This document shows, one piece after another, positions 7,724 through 14,282 of a stretch of DNA of 64,000 bases. The position numbers and the translations under genes are program-made. Below the pieces are notes generated by a model. The model was not told the origin of the DNA. It was given only the letters and a program-made list of their open reading frames with translations, and searched no databases. Source of the stretch: an uncultured Bacilli bacterium (lineage in GTDB: Bacteria; Bacillota_I; Bacilli_A; RF39; UBA660); the NCBI GenBank assembly GCA_944332705.1, contig CALVKM010000002.1:31149-95148 (forward strand), written 5' to 3'. The first letter of the stretch is position 1, and each line of letters begins with the position of its first letter.

Positions 7724-8335
7724 ATGAAAAATAAAGGATTAATTATTAGTCTTGTTGCTATAATTGTAATTTTAATTGGAGTAGTAGTTTTCTTACTTGT
7801 TCGTGATAATAATGAAGAAAATGTTGAAGCAACTCCAACTGATGCTGAAAAGTTTGCAGAAGAATACTCAAGCATGCCTGATGATAATGTCTTTACTTAT
7901 GCTACTGTTGATGAAATCATTGATGTTTTAGATGGTGGTAGTGGTATAGTTTATTTAGGTTTTCCAGAATGTCAGTGGTGTGGGGCATATGTTCCATATT
8001 TAAATGAAGTAGCTGAAGATGTGGGTATAAGTGAAATACTTTATTATAATATTAGAGAAGACCGAAGTAACAACTCCGAAAATTATCAAAAAATAGTAGA
8101 ATTACTTGCTGGCTATTTAACAGATGATGAAGAAGGTAACCCAAGAATTTATGTTCCGGCGGTAATATTTGTTAATAATGGTACTATCGTAGGTTTTGAT
8201 GATGAAACTTCACTTGATACTGGTGGATTTACAAATCCTGACGATTACTGGACTGAAGAAGAAGTTAATGATTTAAAATCTCGTTTAACAAGTTACATGC
8301 AAAGTTGCACAATATGCATAGATTGTAACAGTTAG
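7724..8335 (+). CDS. Membrane-anchored thioredoxin-like protein
   Basis: This 203-residue protein has an N-terminal membrane helix (about residues 5-27) and an extracellular thioredoxin-like domain. The active-site element is GFPECQWCGAYVPYLNEV, a CxxC at about residues 87-90, and the cis-Pro region is YVPAVIFVNNG. It resembles the bacteriocin-transport accessory/thiol-oxidoreductase group. An unusual C-terminal tail carries a second Cys set, SCTICIDCNS, absent from ordinary thioredoxins; it could be a resolving pair or a metal site. ATG 7724 is 8 nt after GGAGGG; an upstream ATG at 7706 lacks a site. A likely role is disulfide chemistry at the cell surface, by inference. Confidence 0.8.
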   Translation: MKNKGLIISLVAIIVILIGVVVFLLVRDNNEENVEATPTDAEKFAEEYSSMPDDNVFTYATVDEIIDVLDGGSGIVYLGFPECQWCGAYVPYLNEVAEDVGISEILYYNIREDRSNNSENYQKIVELLAGYLTDDEEGNPRIYVPAVIFVNNGTIVGFDDETSLDTGGFTNPDDYWTEEEVNDLKSRLTSYMQSCTICIDCNS

Positions 8336-8338
8336 TAC

Positions 8339-8368
8339 TTGAAAAAAAGTTCAAGCATATGATATAAT
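8339..8368 (+). promoter_or_regulatory. Promoter of the tyrS T-box transcript
   Basis: TTGAAA (8339-8344) and TATAAT (8363-8368) are 18 bp apart; transcription should start near 8375, at the base of Stem I. Confidence 0.75.
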
Positions 8369-8372
8369 ACTA

Positions 8373-8496
8373 GCAATCAGTGATGAATGGAATTTACGAC
8401 TCCAGAGCTGATGCGTTTAATCCGCGTTAAGGAAAATCAAGTTAAAAAAAGGATGGTACCGTGCTAATGCACTCCTTTGTGGTACCATCCTTTTTT
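8373..8496 (+). promoter_or_regulatory. Tyrosine T-box riboswitch with a compact Stem I
   Basis: Stem I is very short: GC plus ATCAG (8373-8380) pairs with CTGATGC (8408-8414), and an inner TGGA (8388-8391) pairs with TCCA (8401-8404) around a loop holding TAC (8395-8397), the Tyr specifier. An AGTGA element follows the base of the stem. The antiterminator is canonical: AAAGGA/TCCTTT flank the bulge TGGTACC, with GTGC/GCAC above. The U in the UGGU element would pair with A73 of tRNA-Tyr. The competing terminator pairs AAAAAAAGGATGGTACC (8444-8460) with GGTACCATCCTTTTTT (8481-8496). Uncharged tRNA-Tyr should allow readthrough into tyrS. Confidence 0.92.
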
Positions 8497-8520
8497 AAAT
8501 TTTAGAAAGAAGGAAATTTT

Positions 8521-9765
8521 ATGACAGTATTTGAAGATTTAAAATGGCGAGGACTTATTAATGATGTTACTAGTCCTGATGTTGAAGAAGCTATTAACAA
8601 AGGAGGTCTGAAGTTTTATATTGGGGTAGACCCAACTGGTGATAGTCTTCATATAGGACATTATTGTACCGTAATTGCCACATCTAAAAGATTACTTGAA
8701 GCTGGACACACTCCAATAATTATTGCTGGTGGTGGTACAGGTTTAATCGGAGATCCTAAACCTAATGTTGAACGCCCAATGATTAGCAAAGAAGCGGTTG
8801 CTCATAATATTGAATGTATTAAAAATCAAGTTAGTACTATTTTAGGAAGCAATGTAGAAATTGTTAATAATGCTGATTGGCTTTGTAATATGCAAGCAAT
8901 CGATTACTTAAGAGATTATGGTAAATACTTTAATATTAATTACATGCTTGCTAAAGATACCGTAAAAAGAAGATTAGATATTGGTATTACTTATACAGAA
9001 TTTTCTTATATGATATTGCAATCAATTGACTTTTTAAAACTTTTCGAAGAACACGGTGTAACAATGCAAGTCGGAGGTCAAGACCAATGGGGAAATATCA
9101 CTTCAGGTTTAGAATTAATTCGTAAAATTCATGGGGCTGATGTTAAATGTTATGGCTTTACAGTACCTCTAATAACTCGGGCTGATGGCACTAAATTTGG
9201 TAAAAGTGAATCTGGTGAAGCATTATGGTTAGATATAAATAAAACATCAAGTTATGAATTATATCAATACTTTATTAATACCGAAGATGAAAAAGTAATT
9301 GAATACTTGAAAAAATTAACATTCTTAAGTAAAGAAGAAATAGAAGCTCTAGAAAAAGAAGTTAAAGAACATCCAGAAGAAAGAAAAGCTCAAAAAGCTT
9401 TAGCAAAAGAGATGATTACTTTCTTACATGGTAAAGAAGAATATGAAAAAGCTTTAAATATTAGTGAATCTTTATTCTCTGATAAAATATGGAATTTATC
9501 AAGTGATGAAATAATTTCTTCAATTAAAGATGTTCCAACATTTGAAGTAGAAGATAATACAAGTTTAATAGATATGCTTGTAAATAACAAAATTGTAAGC
9601 AGTAAAAGAGAAGCTCGCGAAATGATTAGTGGTAATGCTATAAGTATTAATAACAAAAAAGAAACTGATTTAGAAAAAATAATAACTAAGAGTGATGCCA
9701 TTGATGAAAAAGTATTGCTGATAAAGAAGGGTAAGAAAAATTACTTTTTAGGACTTATGAAATAA
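8521..9765 (+). CDS. tyrS: Tyrosyl-tRNA synthetase
   Basis: This 414-residue cytoplasmic enzyme charges tRNA-Tyr with tyrosine. The class I signatures are visible: the HIGH-type motif in GVDPTGDSLHIGHYCTV (about residues 36-52) and the KMSKS-type motif as KFGKS (about residues 228-232). YMILQSIDFL and QVGGQDQWGNI are the tyrosine-binding region, and the C-terminal 65 residues form an S4 RNA-binding domain (SLIDMLVNNKIVSSKREARE). Length is normal for bacterial TyrRS. The start has AAGGAA 8 nt upstream and lies 25 bases after the T-box terminator that controls it. Confidence 0.97.
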   Translation: MTVFEDLKWRGLINDVTSPDVEEAINKGGLKFYIGVDPTGDSLHIGHYCTVIATSKRLLEAGHTPIIIAGGGTGLIGDPKPNVERPMISKEAVAHNIECIKNQVSTILGSNVEIVNNADWLCNMQAIDYLRDYGKYFNINYMLAKDTVKRRLDIGITYTEFSYMILQSIDFLKLFEEHGVTMQVGGQDQWGNITSGLELIRKIHGADVKCYGFTVPLITRADGTKFGKSESGEALWLDINKTSSYELYQYFINTEDEKVIEYLKKLTFLSKEEIEALEKEVKEHPEERKAQKALAKEMITFLHGKEEYEKALNISESLFSDKIWNLSSDEIISSIKDVPTFEVEDNTSLIDMLVNNKIVSSKREAREMISGNAISINNKKETDLEKIITKSDAIDEKVLLIKKGKKNYFLGLMK

Positions 9766-9780
9766 TAAGTCTTTTTTTTT
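9752..9780 (+). terminator. Terminator of tyrS
   Basis: GACTTAT (9752-9758) pairs with ATAAGTC (9765-9771), followed by a long T-run; the tyrS stop codon lies in the loop. Confidence 0.8.
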
Positions 9781-9783
9781 ATT

Positions 9784-9848
9784 GATATATCTTGAATTTG
9801 AATATAAAAATTGATATATTGTAATTGCAATAATTTATATTTTGGAGG
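9784..9848 (+). repeat. Promoter/leader repeat, copy 1
   Basis: This 65-bp unit matches 10886-10950 at all but 4 positions. It contains a TTGAAT -35 (9792-9797), a 17-bp spacer and a TATATT -10 (9815-9820), and ends with the GGAGG of the following gene. Confidence 0.9.
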
Positions 9849-9857
9849 TTGTACGCA

Positions 9858-10553
9858 ATGGGATTATTAGAAAAACAAAAATATGAAAATTGGCAAGTTG
9901 GAGATGTATTTGCATTAAAATTAGAAGAAGTTGATAAATACTTAATATTGATATTGTATGAAGCACCTTATGAAACTAGTTGTGACATAAGATGTAAATT
10001 TAGGGCTAAAATAACTAGTAATGAACAGTTACCTAAAGATAAAGCGGAAATAGATGCTCTAGAATTTATAAAAGTAGGTTTCATTCATTTTTATGAAAGG
10101 TATTTTCCTCTTAAAGGTAGCGAAACATATGCTGAATGTGTAGAAAGACAATTATCAAAAAAATTTTATCCAGATGAATATGATTATTTATATTATTACT
10201 TATTTGAATTAGCATTGTTAAAAAGAAGTAGAATATATAAAGAATTAATTTATTTAGGAAATTTTGATATAATTCCTTCAACAGATGATTATACTAATGG
10301 ACATGAGAAATTATTCTTTTTGAAAGAATTAAAGGATGAATTGTATAAATGTTATATCAATTATAATTTACGGGAAAGTAGTGTTTATAATATGGTTAAT
10401 CATGCTGAAATTGAAAAAAATAGTTTTATGGCTCTTAATTTAATGTTAAATTTGCCACCAATGGAAGAATTACATAAAATATATGGCCCTATTATAAAAA
10501 AAGAAAACAAGAAGAAAAGAGATACATTAACAAAAGTAGATTTTGATGATTAA
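9858..10553 (+). CDS. Imm26-like accessory protein, paralog A
   Basis: This 231-residue cytoplasmic protein has no firm assignment. It opens with ENWQVGDVFALKL and DKYLILILYE, which resembles the start of Imm26-type immunity proteins (a GDvFAi element followed by a GKY beta strand). It is clearly paralogous to the gene at 11508: shared blocks are ALEFIKVGFIHFYERY, ETYAECVERQ, FYPDEYDYLY and IYLGNFDI. The C-terminal part is helical and Lys-rich. The start is ATG 9858, 9 nt after GGAGG; an in-frame TTG at 9849 is less likely. It lies directly behind a promoter repeat that is copied before another gene of this cassette. An immunity role is inference only. Confidence 0.7.
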   Translation: MGLLEKQKYENWQVGDVFALKLEEVDKYLILILYEAPYETSCDIRCKFRAKITSNEQLPKDKAEIDALEFIKVGFIHFYERYFPLKGSETYAECVERQLSKKFYPDEYDYLYYYLFELALLKRSRIYKELIYLGNFDIIPSTDDYTNGHEKLFFLKELKDELYKCYINYNLRESSVYNMVNHAEIEKNSFMALNLMLNLPPMEELHKIYGPIIKKENKKKRDTLTKVDFDD

Positions 10554-10577
10554 TTAGTTATTGATATATTATTATTT

Positions 10578-10608
10578 GAATAAGAATTGGTCGGTCCAAT
10601 TCTTATTC
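10578..10608 (+). repeat. Strong hairpin upstream of the holin-like gene
   Basis: GAATAAGAATTGG (10578-10590), loop TCGGT and CCAATTCTTATTC (10596-10608) form a perfect 13-bp stem. No T-run follows, so it is not a standard terminator; it lies about 10 bases before the poly-G ribosome binding site. Confidence 0.75.
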
Positions 10609-10627
10609 TATTAAAGGGGGGAAAGAA

Positions 10628-10897
10628 ATGACTTTGACAATATCAGTAATAGTTATGTTAGTAACATATATATGTGGAGCAATAACTAAAATATTTATAG
10701 AAGAAATACCAAATAGATACATACCAATACAAAATGTTATAATTGGCATAATAAGTGGAGTAATATGTTTTTTTATAGAAATAGATGACAATATAATAGA
10801 ATCTATATTAATATGTTTAATGTCAGCATTAAGTGCTGGTGGAATATCTGATTTAGTAGATACAAATAAAAAAACAAATATAGATGATATATCTTGA
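10628..10897 (+). CDS. Phage-type holin-like membrane protein
   Basis: This 89-residue protein has two to three membrane segments and the pattern of small holins from Clostridium/Bacillus phages: GAITKIFIEEIPNRYIPIQN, then VIIGIISGVICFF and a final SALSAGGISDLVD. Holins form membrane lesions that release endolysin, but none of the other lysis genes is present here. The start is ATG 10628 behind AAAGGGGGG. The last codons overlap the second promoter repeat, so the gene end was built from, or fused to, that repeat. It is best read as a prophage-derived gene retained in an accessory cassette. Confidence 0.75.
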   Translation: MTLTISVIVMLVTYICGAITKIFIEEIPNRYIPIQNVIIGIISGVICFFIEIDDNIIESILICLMSALSAGGISDLVDTNKKTNIDDIS

Positions 10898-10950
10898 ATT
10901 TGAATATAAAAATTGATATATTATAATTACAATAGTGTATATTTTGGAGG
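10886..10950 (+). repeat. Promoter/leader repeat, copy 2
   Basis: Same 65-bp unit as 9784-9848 with 4 mismatches. TTGAAT and TATATT with the 17-bp spacer are identical; it ends at the GGAGG before the gene at 10960. Its first 12 bases code for the end of the holin-like protein. Confidence 0.9.
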
Positions 10951-10959
10951 AAGTACTAA

Positions 10960-11460
10960 ATGGAATCAGAACATATAAGGAAAAATAATGATTCAATTTT
11001 AAAATATATATTTATAGTTATAGCAGTAGCTTTTGCTTTTACCTTTTTTGGATTATTTATTTCAGATTTAATTTATAAATTTAATCCACAAAGACTATAT
11101 TTAGATCTATATAATATAGATATTATAAAGCCTGAAAAAATAGAAGAGTTATATCGTGAAGAAGCTATAAATATTGCTATATTTGAAAAATTAATTTATA
11201 ACAAAGAAGATTTCAATAAAGCTTTAGAATATGAATATGTATTAGAAATGGATAAAGAAAGAGTATTAAGATTTGTTAGAATTAGATTAAAGTATCATTT
11301 AACTGATGAAGGAATAGAAAAAATAGATGAATATATTGATGATGAATTAATAAGTGATAGTAATTATTATGCAATATTTAGAGAAAGTAATGATTATTAT
11401 ATTTTGTTTATATATAATATGGAAGAAAATTCTATTTATAGTTTCAGGTTGGTAGAATAA
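10960..11460 (+). CDS. Single-pass membrane protein, cassette member
   Basis: This 166-residue protein has one membrane helix (about residues 16-38) and an outer acidic domain with predicted helices and strands. I do not recognise a family. Its first residues, MESEHIRKN, closely match MESEQINKS of the next gene, so the two genes share both their leader and their N-terminal codons; this points to cassette shuffling or gene conversion. GGAGG precedes ATG 10960 by 9 nt. A role with the two flanking Imm26-like paralogs is possible but not shown. Confidence 0.65.
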   Translation: MESEHIRKNNDSILKYIFIVIAVAFAFTFFGLFISDLIYKFNPQRLYLDLYNIDIIKPEKIEELYREEAINIAIFEKLIYNKEDFNKALEYEYVLEMDKERVLRFVRIRLKYHLTDEGIEKIDEYIDDELISDSNYYAIFRESNDYYILFIYNMEENSIYSFRLVE

Positions 11461-11507
11461 ATATTTACTTATTATATTACAATAGTTTAATTATGGAGGA
11501 TTACTAA

Positions 11508-12167
11508 ATGGAGTCAGAACAAATAAATAAAAGTAAAGTAAAAAAATGGCAAATAGGAGATGCTTTTGCAATAAAAATAAAACATTCTAATCAAAGTTAT
11601 GATGGAAAGTATTTAATAATAATTAAAGGAGATTATGAGTGGAATTATGATTTTCCTAGATTTCAAACATGTTTATTAAAGATTACAAAAGATAAAACAA
11701 TACCTAAAACATTAGATGAAATTAATAATTTAGAATTTATTAAAACAGGCTTTGTTCACTATATTGAAAGATATAGTTCGCGTTCTATTGGTATGGAAAC
11801 TTATGCGATGGTAGTAGAAAGATGTAAAGATTTAAAGTTTTTCCCAGATGAATATAATTATTTATATATGTATGACTTAACTTTAATGGCTGACTGCCGG
11901 AAAAACTATGATGATTTTATATATTTAGGAAATTTTGATATTAAGTATCCAGAAGATGAATTTCCACCGGTATGTATAACATATAGAAAATCAATAGTTG
12001 AAATTGATGATATTGTCAATGATGCAATTAATAGATATGAAGATTACAATCTAAAAAAAAGTAAGATTTATAATGAAGAAAGAGAAATAGTAGAAGAAAG
12101 AGCTAAAATGTTTTTAAAAATCCATCAAGAAGTGTTAGATGACACTTATGAAAAAGAATACTATTAA
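11508..12167 (+). CDS. Imm26-like accessory protein, paralog B
   Basis: This 219-residue protein is the paralog of the gene at 9858. Corresponding blocks are KKWQIGDAFAIKI, NLEFIKTGFVHYIERY, ETYAMVVERC, FFPDEYNYLY and IYLGNFDIKYPEDEF. The GDAFAIKI beginning again resembles Imm26-type immunity proteins. It has no membrane segment or signal. The leader (TATTACAATAG then GGAGG) is a degenerate form of the repeat that precedes the two upstream genes. The two paralogs are strongly diverged outside the shared blocks, as expected for immunity genes under diversifying pressure, but no cognate toxin is visible. Confidence 0.7.
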   Translation: MESEQINKSKVKKWQIGDAFAIKIKHSNQSYDGKYLIIIKGDYEWNYDFPRFQTCLLKITKDKTIPKTLDEINNLEFIKTGFVHYIERYSSRSIGMETYAMVVERCKDLKFFPDEYNYLYMYDLTLMADCRKNYDDFIYLGNFDIKYPEDEFPPVCITYRKSIVEIDDIVNDAINRYEDYNLKKSKIYNEEREIVEERAKMFLKIHQEVLDDTYEKEYY

Positions 12168-12214
12168 ATTTTGTGACTTTAAAACTAGGCGATTAAACTA
12201 AACAAAGTAGTCTT

Positions 12215-12239
12215 CTTTCATACAATATTATGAAAGGAG
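12215..12239 (+). promoter_or_regulatory. Hairpin overlapping a ribosome binding site
   Basis: CTTTCAT (12215-12221) pairs with ATGAAAG (12230-12236), covering the first part of the AAAGGAG Shine-Dalgarno of the small Pro/Tyr-rich gene. Confidence 0.4.
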
Positions 12240-12246
12240 TTTTCTT

Positions 12247-12483
12247 ATGAATCCAAAATATAATACAATGTATCATCCTGTAAATAATAATGATCGTTTT
12301 GTATTTCCATTTTTAACTGGTGCCTTAGTTGGTGGAGCAGCAGTAGGTTTAACTCGTCCAAGACCAATATATAATGTTGCCCCATATCCACCATATCCGC
12401 CATATGGACCATACCCACCAAGACCATATCCTATGCCATATTATAGTACATCCTACAATTATAATTCTTTTGGGCCATATTAA
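12247..12483 (+). CDS. Small Gly/Pro/Tyr-rich protein
   Basis: The 78-residue product has a short hydrophobic centre (FPFLTGALVGGAAVGL) followed by a Pro/Tyr-rich tail with repeated YPPYPP/GPYPPRPYP units. Tails of this type occur in small surface or coat-associated proteins of Firmicutes. AAAGGAG precedes ATG 12247 by 7 nt. The gene converges on the rodA-like gene, overlapping it by 4 nt at the stop codons. The function is unknown; a membrane-associated structural protein is a reasonable guess. Confidence 0.7.
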   Translation: MNPKYNTMYHPVNNNDRFVFPFLTGALVGGAAVGLTRPRPIYNVAPYPPYPPYGPYPPRPYPMPYYSTSYNYNSFGPY

Positions 12484-13562
12484 TAGACGGATTTATTTAA
12501 TATATTTAGAATAATACCTAAAAACATAAAATAAATTATAATTGTTGAACCACCATAAGACAAAAATGGTAGAGGTATACCAATAATAGGGAGTAATCCT
12601 AAGTTCATTCCAATATTAATAAATTGTTGGAAGAAAAAAATACTAATAAAACTAATTAAAACTAGTTTTATTTGTTTTTGTTTTACAGTTAAATATTTAT
12701 TAATTAAAAATATATCAATAAGTAAGTAACATAAAATTACTATAATTCCCGAAATTATTCCAAAATTACTAATATTAAATGCAAATATAAAATCAGTTGG
12801 TGCCTCAGGTATATATAAACTTACCTTATTTAAACCACTACCAAAAATAGTTGCAGATCCCATAGCAATAATAGCGTTTTCTAACTGATAACTAGATTCC
12901 GTACTAAAAGTAATAAGTCTCTCAACTCTATAAAAGAAACTTGTACCAATTAAATTTATGAGTAAATCTTGATTATAAATATAAAGTAATATAAAAGTTC
13001 CTAATAAAAGAATAATAATTATTCCAAAAATTACAAACCAATATTTTTTGACTCCTGCAACAAGTAAGATGGTTATAGCAATTAAAAAATAAAAGATAAT
13101 TGCCCCAGTATCAGGCTCTAAAAATACCAGTATTGAAGGAATTAAAGTAATAATTATAACTTTTAATATTAGTTTAAAATCTGGTTTATTAAAGGCTGCT
13201 ATACTACTCAAATACAAAGTCAAAGTAAGTTTTACTAGTTCACTAGGTTGAAAAGAAAATAATTTAAAATCAAACCAAGCAGTTGATCCATTAATATTTT
13301 TACCAAAAAATAATACTAAAACAAGTAATAGAACTGAAATATAGTAATAATATTTAGAATACTTTAAAATAGTATTAATATTTATTTTGCTTATTATAAT
13401 AACTAAAATAATACCTATACCAAAAAATATTATTTGTTTAATTAAATTATGTTCATATAAAGTACTTAAAGCCTTAGCATTTTGCATATTAAGTAAACTA
13501 ATAATCATTATAATAAATAAGGGAATAATTAACATATATTTACTATTAATAATTTTATTCAT
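12480..13562 (-). CDS. RodA/FtsW/SpoVE-family peptidoglycan polymerase (SEDS)
   Basis: This 360-residue protein has about ten membrane helices. SEDS landmarks are present: GSTAWFDFKLFSFQPSELVK (the FQPSE motif, about residues 90-109), FLEPDTGAIIFYFL, and near the end the LPIIGIPLPFLSYGGSTI signature. SEDS proteins polymerise glycan strands with a class B PBP; RodA acts in elongation and FtsW in division. The short length and absence of extra loops favour RodA but do not settle it. The start at 13562 has only a weak ribosome binding site; a TATGAT -10 is possible at 13592-13597. Confidence 0.92.
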   Translation of the reverse strand: MNKIINSKYMLIIPLFIIMIISLLNMQNAKALSTLYEHNLIKQIIFFGIGIILVIIISKININTILKYSKYYYYISVLLLVLVLFFGKNINGSTAWFDFKLFSFQPSELVKLTLTLYLSSIAAFNKPDFKLILKVIIITLIPSILVFLEPDTGAIIFYFLIAITILLVAGVKKYWFVIFGIIIILLLGTFILLYIYNQDLLINLIGTSFFYRVERLITFSTESSYQLENAIIAMGSATIFGSGLNKVSLYIPEAPTDFIFAFNISNFGIISGIIVILCYLLIDIFLINKYLTVKQKQIKLVLISFISIFFFQQFINIGMNLGLLPIIGIPLPFLSYGGSTIIIYFMFLGIILNILNKSVY

Positions 13563-13618
13563 GTTATTATTATGTGTTCTTTTTCTAAATTTATCATAAA
13601 ATATAGTGAGGTGAGGCT

Positions 13619-13906
13619 GTGGAAAAACCTAGAGTATTTGCTAATCCTATCAATAAAAAACTTGATAACAATGAAGATTTATTTCGAAGTAGTAAGAGTG
13701 TAGTAAGAAATAATCCCAAAGACATTAACAAAAAAATTAATGAAATATTTGCATCAAGTAATCATGTTTATAAAAGTAGGGTAAAAGTAACTTTAAAAGA
13801 TAAGACATTAGAAACGGATTTAATAGGTAAAACTAATTTAAATCTCTTAACATTAGATGGCGGACTTATTAGAATAACTGATATATTAGATATTGAAAAG
13901 TTATAA
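13619..13906 (+). CDS. Small uncharacterised protein, 95 aa
   Basis: I do not recognise this protein. Translation starts at GTG 13619, behind GAGGTGAGG. The N-terminal half is polar and Lys/Asn-rich. The last 50 residues (VKVTLKDKTLETDLIG, then LLTLDGGLIRITDILDIEKL) alternate hydrophobic and polar residues in the way of a small SH3-like or Sm-like beta barrel. It is divergent from the rodA-like gene, so both could share a regulatory region of about 55 bp. Confidence 0.65.
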   Translation: MEKPRVFANPINKKLDNNEDLFRSSKSVVRNNPKDINKKINEIFASSNHVYKSRVKVTLKDKTLETDLIGKTNLNLLTLDGGLIRITDILDIEKL

Positions 13907-13945
13907 AAAAAGTATATCTAAAGAATTTCTTCGATATACTTTTTT
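13907..13945. terminator. Bidirectional terminator
   Basis: AAAAAGTATATC (13907-13918) pairs with GATATACTTTTT (13933-13944); it serves the small + gene and the minus EIIB-like gene, whose stop lies at its edge. Confidence 0.8.
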
Positions 13946-14235
13946 AATTGTTTAGCATTTTTGCCAAATATTATTTTTAATTGATTATCAATTTCTACTA
14001 TACCTTTAGCACCAAGTTTTTGAATACCTTCTTTGTTAGCTTTAGATACATCCTTAAGTATTACTTTAAATCTTGACATATTACATTCAGCATTAACAAT
14101 ATTATCTTTACCACCAAGATAAGTTATTAATTTATTAGCTTCAATATTGAAGTTTTTCTTTGACAACTTAACTATAACTAAAGATATAATAATAAGTACT
14201 ATGGCAATAATACCATATTGGATAAATGTTTGCAT
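13918..14235 (-). CDS. Membrane-anchored degenerate PTS EIIB-like protein
   Basis: The 105-residue protein has an N-terminal membrane helix (about residues 5-24) followed by a glucose-type EIIB fold: LITYLGGKDNIVNAECNMSR, then FKVILKD, and KLGAKGIVEIDNQLKIIFG. In active EIIB the phosphorylated Cys is followed by x-T-R-L-R. Here the sequence is ECNMSRFKV; aligning TR with SR places Asn where the Cys should be and Cys one residue earlier. Phosphotransfer is therefore doubtful. No EIIC or EIIA lies nearby. A sensory or structural role is inferred. It ends in the bidirectional terminator and follows rnj. Confidence 0.8.
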   Translation of the reverse strand: MQTFIQYGIIAIVLIIISLVIVKLSKKNFNIEANKLITYLGGKDNIVNAECNMSRFKVILKDVSKANKEGIQKLGAKGIVEIDNQLKIIFGKNAKQLKKYIEEIL

Positions 14236-14282
14236 AGCTTCACCTCTTTAATTATACTACAAATTTTAAAATTTTAATAGTC

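Noticed and set aside
12245..12427. Minus-strand frame opposite the Pro/Tyr-rich gene
   Set aside because: It is the mirror of a low-complexity coding region, has no ribosome site and gives a Leu/His/Met-rich product.
13918..14235. Functional PTS transporter subunit
   Set aside because: The phosphorylated Cys is out of position and no EIIC or EIIA gene is present.
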